Positions 11,063-19,002 of a DNA stretch of 46,969 bases are shown in pieces. Under the pieces are notes generated by a model. It did not search any database and was not told where the DNA came from. It was given only the letters and a program-made list of their open reading frames with translations. This DNA comes from Candidatus Kuenenia stuttgartensis. Its GTDB lineage: Bacteria > Pseudomonadota > Alphaproteobacteria > SMXS01. The position numbers were made by a program, and so were the translations under genes. Position 1 is the stretch's first letter, and each line of letters begins with the position of its first letter. The DNA is taken from positions 1 to 46,969 of the forward strand of contig CALQFM020000028.1 in assembly GCA_943329845.2 (NCBI GenBank), read 5' to 3'.

Positions 11063-13078
11063 ATGAGCGAGACGTCAGGCAAGGGGGCCGACTCAGGCAA
11101 GCCGAAGACGGCCAGGGACAAGCCGTGGCTGATCCGCACCTATTCCGGCCACTCCTCCGCCAGGGCGTCGAACGAGCTCTACCGGACCAATCTGGCGCGC
11201 GGCCAGACCGGCCTTTCCGTGGCATTCGACCTGCCAACCCAGACCGGCTACGACAGCGACCATCCGCTGGCGCGGGGCGAGGTGGGCAAGGTGGGCGTAC
11301 CGGTCGGGCACCTGGGCGACATGCGCGCCCTGTTCGACGGCATCCCGCTCGAGAAGATGAACACCTCCATGACGATCAACGCCACGGCGCCGTGGCTGCT
11401 GTCGCTCTACATCGCCGCCGCCGAGGAGCAGGGCGCCGACCGGGCCAAGCTCAACGGCACCGTGCAGAACGACATCATCAAGGAGTATCTCAGCCGCGGC
11501 ACCTACATCTTCCCCCCGGCGCCTTCCATGCGGCTGACCACCGATATCATCAGCTACACCTACCGCGAGCTGCCGAAGTGGAACCCGACCAACGTCTGCT
11601 CCTACCATCTGCAGGAAGCGGGCGCGACGCCGGTGCAGGAGGTGGCGTTCGCGCTGGCCACAGCCATCGCGGTGCTGGATTCCGTGCGCGATTCGGGCCA
11701 GGTGCCGAAGGACGAGTTCCCAACCGTCGTCGGCCGCATCAGCTTCTTCGTCAATGCCGGGGTGCGCTTCATCACCGAGATGTCGAAGATGCGCGCCTTC
11801 ACCGAGCTGTGGGACGAGTTGACGGCCCAGCGCTACGGCATCGAGGACGAGAGCCTGCGCCGCTTCCGCTATGGCGTGCAGGTGAATTCCCTCGGTCTCA
11901 CCGAGCAGCAGCCCGAGAACAACGTCTACCGCATCCTGCTGTCCATGCTGGCGGTCACCCTGTCGAAGAACGCCCGCGCCCGCGCGGTGCAGCTGCCGGC
12001 GTGGAACGAGGCGCTGGGCCTGCCGCGCCCGTGGGACCAGCAGTGGAGCCTGCGGCTGCAGCAGATCGTCGCCTATGAGACCGACCTGCTGGAATACGCC
12101 GACATCTTCGACGGGTCGGTGGCCATCGAGAAGAAGGTTAAGGCGCTGAAGGAGGAGATCCGCGAGGAGTTCGACCGGATCGAGGCCATGGGCGGCGCGG
12201 TCGCGGCCATCGAGTCGTCCTACATGAAGCAGGCGCTGGTGCAGTCGAACAGCCTGCGTATGAACGCCATCGAGGCGGGCGAGCTGCCGCTGATCGGCGT
12301 CAACATGTTCGCCGAAACGGCACCCTCGCCGCTGACCGGTGGCGACGGGTCGATCCTGACGGTCGACGATTCGGCAGAGCGCGACCAGATCGAGCAGCTG
12401 AAGGCGTGGCGCGCCCAGCGCGACGATAAGGCGGTCAACGCCGCCATCGCCAATTTGGCCGCCGCGGCGAAGGAAGGCCGCAACATGATGCCGCCGTCGA
12501 TCGAGGCGGCGAAGGCCGGCGTCACCACTGGCGAATGGGGCCAGGCGCTCAGGGAAATTTTCGGCGAGTACCGCGCGCCCACCGGCGTCGGCCGCGCTGC
12601 CAACGATCGCGGCACAGACCTCTCGGCGGTGCAGTCGAAGGTGAACGCAGTCTCACACAAGCTGGGCCGCCGGCTGAAGATACTGGTCGGCAAGCCCGGC
12701 CTCGACGGCCACTCCAACGGCGCCGAGCAGATCGCCGTGAAGGCCCGCGATTCCGGCATGGAGGTTGTCTACGAAGGCATCCGCCTGACACCCGCCCAGA
12801 TCGTCAACGCGGCGCTGGAGGAGGGCGTCCACGTGGTCGGCCTGTCGATCCTGTCCGGCAGCCACGTGGCGCTGGTCACCGACGTCATGGACCGCATGCG
12901 CGCCGCCGGCATGGGCGACGTGCCCGTGGTGGTCGGCGGCATCATCCCGCCGGAGGACGAACGCACCCTGAAAGCGGCCGGTGCCGCGGCGGTCTACACG
13001 CCGAAGGACTACCAGATCAGCGAGATCATGAGCGACATCGTGGACCTGGTGGACCGGGCGCAGGACAAGGCGGCCTAG
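11063..13078 (+). CDS. ecm: Ethylmalonyl-CoA mutase (adenosylcobalamin dependent)
   Basis: The 671-residue protein rearranges (2R)-ethylmalonyl-CoA to (2S)-methylsuccinyl-CoA. The N-terminal substrate domain shows the Ecm-type run GLSVAFDLPTQTGYDSDH near residues 50-70, plus NTSMTINATAPWLL and NVCSYHLQEAGATP. The C-terminal cobalamin domain has the ligand motif D548-G-H550-S-N-G553, then GLSILSGSH and VVVGGIIP. The length is close to Ecm and shorter than classic methylmalonyl-CoA mutase large subunits of about 715-730 residues. Only one subunit is encoded, as expected for Ecm. A GGCAGGAG site precedes the ATG. Its stop overlaps the convergent PhyH-family gene by a few bases. Confidence 0.94.
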   Translation: MSETSGKGADSGKPKTARDKPWLIRTYSGHSSARASNELYRTNLARGQTGLSVAFDLPTQTGYDSDHPLARGEVGKVGVPVGHLGDMRALFDGIPLEKMNTSMTINATAPWLLSLYIAAAEEQGADRAKLNGTVQNDIIKEYLSRGTYIFPPAPSMRLTTDIISYTYRELPKWNPTNVCSYHLQEAGATPVQEVAFALATAIAVLDSVRDSGQVPKDEFPTVVGRISFFVNAGVRFITEMSKMRAFTELWDELTAQRYGIEDESLRRFRYGVQVNSLGLTEQQPENNVYRILLSMLAVTLSKNARARAVQLPAWNEALGLPRPWDQQWSLRLQQIVAYETDLLEYADIFDGSVAIEKKVKALKEEIREEFDRIEAMGGAVAAIESSYMKQALVQSNSLRMNAIEAGELPLIGVNMFAETAPSPLTGGDGSILTVDDSAERDQIEQLKAWRAQRDDKAVNAAIANLAAAAKEGRNMMPPSIEAAKAGVTTGEWGQALREIFGEYRAPTGVGRAANDRGTDLSAVQSKVNAVSHKLGRRLKILVGKPGLDGHSNGAEQIAVKARDSGMEVVYEGIRLTPAQIVNAALEEGVHVVGLSILSGSHVALVTDVMDRMRAAGMGDVPVVVGGIIPPEDERTLKAAGAAAVYTPKDYQISEIMSDIVDLVDRAQDKAA

Positions 13079-13764
13079 ATTCCCAGCCACTCCAGTCCGC
13101 CGGGCAAATCGGCGGCGGCGTAATCCACCTGCAGCACGCGGCGGCGGCGCGGCTCCCGTGCCGTTTCCGATGCATGCAGAATCGGCGTGGCGTAGAGCCA
13201 CACGTCGCCCCGTTTAGCGAGGCAGGTCGCGATCCCGCATTGCTCTACCACCTCGTCGATGTCCGGGCCTGCGATTCGGCCGAGCCTGTGCGACCCCGGC
13301 GCGATCAACAGCGGCGCATTGGTTTCCGGCACGGGATCGAGGTGGACGCGAAGGGTCACCATGCCAGCCAGCAGGTCGAACGGCGGTGCGACGTGTGGCA
13401 TGCCCCCTTTCACGGTCCACGGGCCGTAACCGTCAACTTCGATGCTCCGTTTAACGACGATCGTCCGGTCCTGGTGCCAGGCCAGCGACCAGTTCGTTGC
13501 GGGTGTCTTGTCGAACAGGATGGCGCGGACGGGTTGGCATGTGTCGCCCAGAACCCTGGCCGCGACCCGGCCGACCGGGCCCTCGGCCGTCAACAGGGGG
13601 TGGAGCGCGGTAACTCCGTGCAGCCTCACGCCCGCCTGGTCCGGCGGTAACCCGGCGACCGCCTCTTCGATGTCACCGATCGCCGGCGACAGTGCCCCAC
13701 GAAAACGCTCGGCGCCGTGAACGGCGAAGGTGAGCGATGTGTCGATGGGCTGAGTATGGTTCAT
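13075..13764 (-). CDS. Phytanoyl-CoA dioxygenase (PhyH) family protein
   Basis: This 229-residue protein belongs to the Fe(II)/2-oxoglutarate oxygenase superfamily. The iron facial triad is visible as H97 and D99 in WHQD and H197 in PILHAS. Further PhyH hallmarks are APLLIAPGSHRLG and arginines near 206-209 that could bind 2-oxoglutarate. The substrate is unknown. The family hydroxylates acyl-CoAs and many small metabolites. It is convergent with ecm, overlapping its stop by 4 bases, and no partner gene suggests a pathway. Confidence 0.8.
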   Translation of the reverse strand: MNHTQPIDTSLTFAVHGAERFRGALSPAIGDIEEAVAGLPPDQAGVRLHGVTALHPLLTAEGPVGRVAARVLGDTCQPVRAILFDKTPATNWSLAWHQDRTIVVKRSIEVDGYGPWTVKGGMPHVAPPFDLLAGMVTLRVHLDPVPETNAPLLIAPGSHRLGRIAGPDIDEVVEQCGIATCLAKRGDVWLYATPILHASETAREPRRRRVLQVDYAAADLPGGLEWLGI

Positions 13765-13798
13765 GGCATTCGCCCTTATCCTATCACCACCGTCTCAC

Positions 13799-13892
13799 GT
13801 CATTGCGAGCGAAGCGAAGCAACCCTGGCGTTGGCGCCGTTTGCTCCGACAGCTTCTGGGTCGCCGCGTCGCCTGCGGCTCCTCGCGATGAC
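13799..13892. repeat. Dispersed intergenic repeat (GTCATTGCGAGC family)
   Basis: The element begins GTCATTGCGAGCGAAGCGAA and ends CTCGCGATGAC, so its termini are inverted repeats with one mismatch. It fills most of the 210-base gap between the divergent PhyH-family and HAD genes. The same terminal sequence is familiar from dispersed repeats in many alphaproteobacterial genomes. No coding function. Confidence 0.75.
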
Positions 13893-13974
13893 CGATGGGT
13901 GTTGTGGTGGCGGACGCGCCAGTGACATGAGCTGATCGCTGCGGCATCATGCCATCCCATTTCAGGAGCGGTGC

Positions 13975-14571
13975 ATGAAGCAGCCGGATTTGTGGCTCGT
14001 GTTCGATCTCGGCGGCGTGCTGTTCGATTTCCATGGGGTGCACGGGCTGGCCGACGTCACCGGACGGACCTACGACACCATCCATGCCTCGCTGAAGCAC
14101 TCGCCCGCGTGCCGGTTGTTCGAGAGCGGCCGGATCGGCGGCGATGAATTCGCGGCGCTGTTGCGCGCCGAGCTGGCGCTGGAGATGCCGCCCGCCGAGC
14201 TGCTGGAGCGCTGGGTCGGCTGGCTGGGCGGGCTGAAGCCGGGCGCGGCCGAATTGCTCGCCGAAGTCCGCGGGCGGCACCACACCGCGTGCCTCAGCAA
14301 CACCAACGAGCTGCACTGGGCCGGGCTGATGGACATCCATGGTCTGGGCGGCCTGTTCGAGCGGACCTTCGCCTCGCACGAGATCGGCCACTGGAAGCCC
14401 GACCCGGAAATCTTCGCCCATGTGGCCGACGCGCTGGGGCCGGCGCGCATCGTCTATTTCGACGACAACGCCCACATCGTCGACGGCGCGCGGGCGTTCG
14501 GGTGGGACGCGCACCATGTGCAGGGGCCGGACGATATCACGGCGGTGATGGGGACGCTGGGGTTGCTCTAA
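13975..14571 (+). CDS. HAD-superfamily hydrolase
   Basis: The 198-residue haloacid-dehalogenase-type phosphatase/hydrolase has the nucleophile motif at residues 9-18 (VFDLGGVLFDF, D11 as nucleophile), motif II in CLSNTNELHW, motif III lysine in GHWKPDPEIF and motif IV in YFDDNAHIVDGA. This fits subfamily IA variants such as YihX-like glucose-1-phosphate phosphatases. The substrate is not predictable. It stands alone between two repeat elements. The start follows CAGGAGCGGTGC. Confidence 0.88.
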   Translation: MKQPDLWLVFDLGGVLFDFHGVHGLADVTGRTYDTIHASLKHSPACRLFESGRIGGDEFAALLRAELALEMPPAELLERWVGWLGGLKPGAAELLAEVRGRHHTACLSNTNELHWAGLMDIHGLGGLFERTFASHEIGHWKPDPEIFAHVADALGPARIVYFDDNAHIVDGARAFGWDAHHVQGPDDITAVMGTLGLL

Positions 14572-14585
14572 CCTCGCCCTATCAT

Positions 14586-14672
14586 TGTCATCCCGGCGGA
14601 GGCCGGGACCCAGTTTCGTAGGGCGAGGACGCTGCAGGCAAAGTCTGGGTCCCGGCTGTCGCCGGGATGACA
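14586..14672. repeat. 87-bp palindromic repeat (TGTCATCCCGGC family) between convergent genes
   Basis: The left arm 14586-14613 and right arm 14645-14672 are reverse complements at 25 of 28 positions. Each arm contains its own small hairpin (CCCGGC...GCCGGG). It separates the convergent HAD gene and peroxiredoxin gene, where it could act as a two-way terminator, although no T-run follows. Confidence 0.85.
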
Positions 14673-14694
14673 GTCATTTTTGGATATGACGCCG

Positions 14695-15354
14695 TCACTT
14701 CGGCTGCGGCACGACTCGCAGGTACGGCTTGATGGTCTTCCAGCCGCCGGGGAATTTTTCCTTTGCCTGCTCGTCGGACACCGACGGGACGATGATCACG
14801 TCCTCGCCGTTCTTCCAGTTCACCGGCGTCGCCACCGAGTGCTTGGCGGTGAGCTGCATGGAGTCGATCACCCGCAGGATCTCGTCGAAGTTGCGGCCCG
14901 TGCTCATGGGATAGATCAGCATCAGCTTGATCTTCTTGTCGGGGCCGATGACGAACACGGTGCGCACCGTGGCGTTGTTGGCGGCGGTGCGGCCTTCCGA
15001 GGTCGTGCCCGCGTCCTCGGGCAGCATGTCGTAGAGCTTGGCCACCTTGAGCTCGGGATCTCCGATCATCGGGAAGTTCACCGGCGAACCCTGGGTTTCC
15101 TCGATGTCCTTGGCCCATTCGCCGTGGTTCTTCACCGGGTCGACGCTGAGGCCGATGACCCTCACGTTGCGCTTGGCGAATTCGGGTGCGAGGCGGCCCA
15201 CATAGCCCAGTTCGGTGGTGCACACCGGCGTGAAGTCCTTCGGGTGCGAGAACAGCACGCCCCAACTGTCGCCCAGCCACTCGTGGAAGTCGATGGTGCC
15301 CTGGGTGGTCTCGGCGGTGAAATTCGGGGCGTCGGAATTGATGCGCAGCGACAT
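14695..15354 (-). CDS. 1-Cys peroxiredoxin (Prx6 / AhpC-TSA family)
   Basis: The 219-residue thiol peroxidase reduces H2O2 and organic or lipid hydroperoxides. The peroxidatic cysteine is C45 in DFTPVCTTELG. The long C-terminal domain with VATPVNWKNGEDVIIVPSVS is typical of the Prx6 group. No second resolving cysteine is visible in the sequence, so it is of 1-Cys type. It has a good sigma-70-like promoter of its own at 15383-15411. It stands alone, and its 3' end faces the palindromic repeat at 14586-14672. Confidence 0.94.
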   Translation of the reverse strand: MSLRINSDAPNFTAETTQGTIDFHEWLGDSWGVLFSHPKDFTPVCTTELGYVGRLAPEFAKRNVRVIGLSVDPVKNHGEWAKDIEETQGSPVNFPMIGDPELKVAKLYDMLPEDAGTTSEGRTAANNATVRTVFVIGPDKKIKLMLIYPMSTGRNFDEILRVIDSMQLTAKHSVATPVNWKNGEDVIIVPSVSDEQAKEKFPGGWKTIKPYLRVVPQPK

Positions 15355-15382
15355 GGGGGTCTCCTGTCAGAATGGTCGGCGG

Positions 15383-15411
15383 ATTAAACCCTACAAAATG
15401 AGTAGTGTAAA
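15383..15411 (-). promoter_or_regulatory. Promoter of the peroxiredoxin gene
   Basis: On the minus strand TTTACA (complement of 15406-15411) is followed after exactly 17 bases by TTTAAT (complement of 15383-15388). Each hexamer matches consensus at five of six positions. The pair lies 29 bases or more upstream of the start codon. Confidence 0.65.
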
Positions 15412-15415
15412 CGCC

Positions 15416-15451
15416 TGACGTGGGCGCGAGGATACATCCTCACCCACGTCA
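15416..15451. terminator. Nested hairpin downstream of the NmrA-family gene
   Basis: TGACGTGGG (15416-15424) pairs with CCCACGTCA (15443-15451), and inside it GAGGAT-AC-ATCCTC forms a second stem. It begins 35 bases past the stop of the minus-strand NmrA-family gene and ends just before the peroxiredoxin promoter. It could terminate the former or serve as an operator for the latter. No strong T-run follows. Confidence 0.5.
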
Positions 15452-15485
15452 AATCCATGACACCCTGATTGAGTTGCCGCGTCGG

Positions 15486-16427
15486 TCAGCCTGCCGGCGG
15501 GCGCGGCTTGTTGGTCAGCTTCCATTCCTGGCGGGCTGCCCATTCGCGCATGGTCTCGAGCTTGATCGGGATGCGGTCCAGCACCGGCTTCATGTCGACC
15601 ACGAATGGCTTGGTCGGCGCGAAATTGTTGTAGATGTAGAACTCGGCGATGCGGGCCGAGATCGCCGCGTGCTCTTCCGGCGTCACGCTGTCGCCGAACG
15701 CGTCGGCCAGCGCCTTGCCGAACTGGGCCGGCGTGCGCGGCACGAACTGGATCGGCCGGCCGGTCGCCTCGGTCAATACCTGCGCCACGTCGTCGGGCAC
15801 CATCCGCTCGGGGCCGCCGATGTTCATCCACGCGCCTTCCAGGTCGGGACGGTCGATGGCGGCGATCATGAACTTGGCGACGTCGTCCAGGCTGATCCAG
15901 TTGGCCTGCAGGAACGGGTTGTGCGGATAGGTGTAGATGCCGTCGCGCACGATGGATTCGAACGCCCAGCCGGTCAGCAGGTTGTCCATGAACAGCACCG
16001 AGCCGAACACGGTCGCCGGGCACCCGGTGCGCCACAGCTTGTTGATGGCGACGGTGTTGGCGCCGTATGCGCCCGGATCGCCGGGGCGGTCGGGAATCCA
16101 CATGGAGGTGTTCCAGACCATGCGCTTGACGTTCGCGCGGGCGCAGGCCTGGCCGACCCTCTCGACCCAGACGACGCGGTCGCCCGCGGCGCGGACCGGA
16201 TGGGTGTAGAACACGGCGTCGACGCCGGTCACCGCAGCCTGCAGCGAGGCGTCGTCGGCGGTGTCGGCGGCGACGACGCCGATCTTGCCGGCGCCTTCGA
16301 ACACCTCGCCGTAGAACGGGTCCGCGCTGCGCGACAGGGCGCGCACGTCGTGGCCCGCCTTCACCAGCTGGCGCACCTGCGCCAGGCCCTGGCGCCCGCT
16401 CGCGCCGAATACCGCCACCAATGCCAT
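15486..16427 (-). CDS. NmrA-like NAD(P)-binding protein
   Basis: The 313-residue Rossmann-fold protein is of the atypical short-chain dehydrogenase (NmrA/isoflavone-reductase-like) class. The dinucleotide motif is G8-A-S-G11-R-Q-G14 near the N-terminus. The usual SDR Tyr-x-x-x-Lys is not evident, so it may be a redox sensor or a reductase of unknown substrate. Residues around LQANWISLDDVAKF resemble the NmrA substrate-side region. The start at 16427 is preferred over 16463 because GGAGG lies 6-7 bases upstream. It is divergent from the TetR gene at 16537, which probably controls it. Confidence 0.8.
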   Translation of the reverse strand: MALVAVFGASGRQGLAQVRQLVKAGHDVRALSRSADPFYGEVFEGAGKIGVVAADTADDASLQAAVTGVDAVFYTHPVRAAGDRVVWVERVGQACARANVKRMVWNTSMWIPDRPGDPGAYGANTVAINKLWRTGCPATVFGSVLFMDNLLTGWAFESIVRDGIYTYPHNPFLQANWISLDDVAKFMIAAIDRPDLEGAWMNIGGPERMVPDDVAQVLTEATGRPIQFVPRTPAQFGKALADAFGDSVTPEEHAAISARIAEFYIYNNFAPTKPFVVDMKPVLDRIPIKLETMREWAARQEWKLTNKPRPPAG

Positions 16428-16441
16428 GTGATCCTCCGTTG

Positions 16442-16457
16442 ATATGCGATGGCATAT
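16442..16457. promoter_or_regulatory. Operator-like palindrome 1 of the NmrA/TetR gap
   Basis: ATATGC-GATG-GCATAT is a perfect 6-4-6 inverted repeat in the short gap between the divergent NmrA-family and TetR genes, next to the NmrA-family start. Confidence 0.5.
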
Positions 16458-16475
16458 AAGCACACGCCAAAATAA

Positions 16476-16491
16476 CGATCAAGAGTGATCG
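16476..16491. promoter_or_regulatory. Operator-like palindrome 2 of the NmrA/TetR gap
   Basis: CGATCA-AGAG-TGATCG is a second perfect 6-4-6 inverted repeat, centred 34 bases (about three helical turns) from the first. The equal geometry suggests a TetR-type dimer could bind at both. Confidence 0.5.
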
Positions 16492-16536
16492 ATATTTGCC
16501 GTGGACAGGACCGGCGATTTCGCCCACTCTGCCGTC

Positions 16537-17238
16537 ATGCCGACCGCTACCCGTACCCTCCGCCCCACCCGCCGCTGGCTCACCCGGCGCGGCGAGAGCG
16601 CGCGCGAGACCATCCTGCGCGCCGCCGTCGATTGCTTCGTCGAGGTCGGCTATGCCCGCACCACGATGAGCGAGGTGGCGAAGCAGGCGGGCGTCACCCG
16701 CGGACAGGTGCAGCATCACTTCGCCACCACGAGGGACCTGCTGCTGGCCGCCGTACGCTGGCTGCATGCAGAGATCGGCCGCGAGCTTGATGAAGGACTG
16801 GCCGCGCATCACAGCGCCGGTGGAAGCATCGCCGAGACGTCGGTGTCGGTGCTGTGGGCGAATGCCGCCGGCCCATTCCAGACGGCCTCGCGCGAGCTGA
16901 CCGCCGCCGCGCGTACCGATCCAGAGTTGCGCCGCGTCCTCGACGACAGCCGCGCCGAGATCGAGGCCGAGCGCAATGGACGCCTTGGTCACCTTTACCG
17001 CGAGATCGTAGAGTTGGACCCGGCCGGCTTCGCCATGCTGGCCGACTATATGCAGGTGTTCCTGCACGGCCTGGCTGAGACCAGCTTCGCCAGCGACGAT
17101 TCGTCCCGGAAGGCGGCGTTGTTGGCGTTCTTCGTCGGCAATATCCGGCGGTTCTGGACTGACCGGGGCAAGAGTCCCGACGCGGTGAGCGCCAGCGACG
17201 TGCGCGAGCGTGCGGCGACGCCGAGGGTCGAGAGCTAA
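16537..17238 (+). CDS. TetR-family transcriptional regulator
   Basis: The protein is 233 residues from the ATG at 16537. A GTG at 16501 would add 12 residues, and neither start has a strong ribosome-binding site. The N-terminal helix-turn-helix is typical: ARETILRAAVDCFVEVGY, TTMSEVAKQAGVTRGQVQHH, F-x-T-x-x-DLL. The C-terminal ligand domain is unassigned. It is divergent from the NmrA-family gene, and two palindromes in the 109-base gap are likely operators. Confidence 0.88.
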   Translation: MPTATRTLRPTRRWLTRRGESARETILRAAVDCFVEVGYARTTMSEVAKQAGVTRGQVQHHFATTRDLLLAAVRWLHAEIGRELDEGLAAHHSAGGSIAETSVSVLWANAAGPFQTASRELTAAARTDPELRRVLDDSRAEIEAERNGRLGHLYREIVELDPAGFAMLADYMQVFLHGLAETSFASDDSSRKAALLAFFVGNIRRFWTDRGKSPDAVSASDVRERAATPRVES

Positions 17239-17344
17239 AGGGCGCTTGTCTTCGCGAATGGAGCCACGCGATCCGACACCTCGGCCGCATAACCGTCGTC
17301 GGTATGGCTGGACCGCGTCGCTCCGCCCGCAGAAACGGTTGGGT

Positions 17345-18181
17345 TCAGGCCGGATCGGCCCGCGCCCGCACCTCCTCCGCTGTCATGCCCGCCGCGCGCA
17401 GGTCGCGGAGCGCGGGGGCGCCCTTCGACTTCGCCAGCCTGATGCCGGCCGCGTCGCGGATCAGGCCGTGGTGCCAGTAATCCGGCACCGGCAGGTCCAG
17501 CAACGCCTGCAGCAGCCGGTGGATGTGGGTGGCGTGGAACAGATCCTCGCCCCGCGTCACCAGGGTCACGCCCTGCAGGGCGTCGTCGACGGTGACGGCG
17601 AGGTGATAGGAGGTCGGGATGTCCTTGCGCGCGAGCACCACATCGCCCAGCGAGGCCGGGTCGGCGGCGATGTCGCCTTTCAGCCGGTCGTGCCAGCGCA
17701 GGGGACCCGTGATCGCCATGGCCTTCGCCACGTCGAGCCGGACGGCGAATTTCTCGCCGGCCGCGATCCGCTGCCGCCGTTCGCCGTCGGACAGGTGGCG
17801 GCAGATGCCCGGATAGAGCGCGCCTTCCGGGCCGTGCGGCGCGGCCGGGCTGCGGGCGATCTCGGCCTCGATGTCGCGGCGGGTGCAGAAGCACGGATAG
17901 GTCAGCCCGTCGAGCCGGGCGAGCGCGGCTTCGTAGTCGGCGAAATGGGCCGACTGTCGGCGCACCGGCGTCTCCCACCTCAGTCCCAGCCAGGCCAGGT
18001 CGTCGTAGATCGCCTGCTCGAATTCGGGCCGGGCGCGGGTCAGGTCGATGTCCTCGATGCGCAGCAGGAACCGCCCGCCCGCGTCCCGCGCCGCCCGGAA
18101 CCCGGTCAGCGCCGACAGGGCGTGGCCCAGGTGCAGGTAGCCGTTGGGGCTGGGGGCGAAGCGGGTTACGGTGTCGGCCAT
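17345..18181 (-). CDS. gluQ: Glutamyl-Q tRNA(Asp) synthetase
   Basis: The 278-residue truncated glutamyl-tRNA synthetase paralog attaches glutamate to queuosine in tRNA(Asp). Visible are the class I signature H17-L-G-H20 within RFAPSPNGYLHLGH, the zinc site C97, C99, Y123, C127, and a KMSKS-like RLAKSKGA near residue 250. The anticodon-binding domain of GluRS is absent, as expected for GluQRS. It is divergent from the esterase gene with only 44 bases between starts. Confidence 0.94.
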   Translation of the reverse strand: MADTVTRFAPSPNGYLHLGHALSALTGFRAARDAGGRFLLRIEDIDLTRARPEFEQAIYDDLAWLGLRWETPVRRQSAHFADYEAALARLDGLTYPCFCTRRDIEAEIARSPAAPHGPEGALYPGICRHLSDGERRQRIAAGEKFAVRLDVAKAMAITGPLRWHDRLKGDIAADPASLGDVVLARKDIPTSYHLAVTVDDALQGVTLVTRGEDLFHATHIHRLLQALLDLPVPDYWHHGLIRDAAGIRLAKSKGAPALRDLRAAGMTAEEVRARADPA

Positions 18182-18225
18182 CCGGGTATCAAAGCCTCAA
18201 GACGCAGCGACTTCAAGGAAGCACC

Positions 18226-18906
18226 ATGTCCGACCTGCCGAAACTGTCCGGTCCCGCCCTGCCGCCCTTCGCCGGCGGACGTCCGAGGAAGATCGTCGTG
18301 CTGTGCCACGGCTTCGGCGCCAGCGGCCAGGATCTCAACGGGCTGGCGCTGGGCTGGCGCATGGCGTTTCCGCACACCGCGTTCTATTCGCCCGACGGGC
18401 CGGACCGGGTGGCGGGCATGGAGGACGGCTATCAGATCGGCTACCAGTGGTGGCCGATCCGCAATTTCTCGGTCGCCGAGAGCGAGGCCGGGCTGGCCTA
18501 TGCCGCGCCGATCCTGAATCATTTCCTCGACCGCCTGCTGGAGAAGGCCGGCCTGACCGAGGCCGACCTGGCGCTGCTCGGCTTCTCCCAGGGCACCATG
18601 CTGGCGCTGCATGTGGGCCTGACCCGCGAGCGGCCGGTCGCCGGCATCATCGGCTATTCGGGCGCCATCGCCGCGCCCAAGCTGCTCGAGCCGCTGATCC
18701 GCTCGCGGCCGCCGGTGCAGCTGGTCCATGGCGACCTCGACACCATGATTCCGCCCATGGCGATGGATTCCGCTGCCAATTTCCTGCGCCGGAACCATGT
18801 TCCGGTGGAGACGCACCTGTCCGCCCATGTCGGCCACGGCATCGGCCCCGACGGCGTCGACCTCGGCGAACGCTTCCTGTCGCAAGTGCTTGGACCGGAA
18901 AAATAG
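18226..18906 (+). CDS. Carboxylesterase / phospholipase-type alpha/beta hydrolase
   Basis: The 226-residue protein belongs to the abhydrolase_2 (acyl-protein thioesterase-like) family. The catalytic triad is visible as S121 in LLGFSQGTML, D172 in HGDLDTMIPP and H204 in HVGHGIGPDG. The oxyanion-side HGFGASGQDL lies at 28-37. A short cytosolic carboxylesterase is expected. The substrate is unknown. The start has AAGGAAGCACC upstream. Confidence 0.9.
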   Translation: MSDLPKLSGPALPPFAGGRPRKIVVLCHGFGASGQDLNGLALGWRMAFPHTAFYSPDGPDRVAGMEDGYQIGYQWWPIRNFSVAESEAGLAYAAPILNHFLDRLLEKAGLTEADLALLGFSQGTMLALHVGLTRERPVAGIIGYSGAIAAPKLLEPLIRSRPPVQLVHGDLDTMIPPMAMDSAANFLRRNHVPVETHLSAHVGHGIGPDGVDLGERFLSQVLGPEK

Positions 18907-18953
18907 TTGGCGGGGGATTCGGTCCGTGCAAAACTTGGTGGTGTCATCACGCC

Positions 18954-18975
18954 GTCATACCCCATCTGGTATGAC
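18954..18975. repeat. Short palindrome of the GTCAT...ATGAC type
   Basis: GTCATACC-CCATCT-GGTATGAC is a perfect 8-6-8 inverted repeat between the esterase and HNH genes. The outer GTCAT/ATGAC matches the termini of the elements at 14586 and 20874. It may be a degenerate member of that repeat or a weak terminator. Confidence 0.6.
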
Positions 18976-19002
18976 AGGGATGACTAAGGAAGCGGAACGC
19001 CT

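Noticed and set aside
11063-13078. Methylmalonyl-CoA mutase.
   Set aside because: The length of 671 residues, a single subunit, the GLSVAFDLPTQTGYDSDH pattern and the divergent ccr favour ethylmalonyl-CoA mutase.
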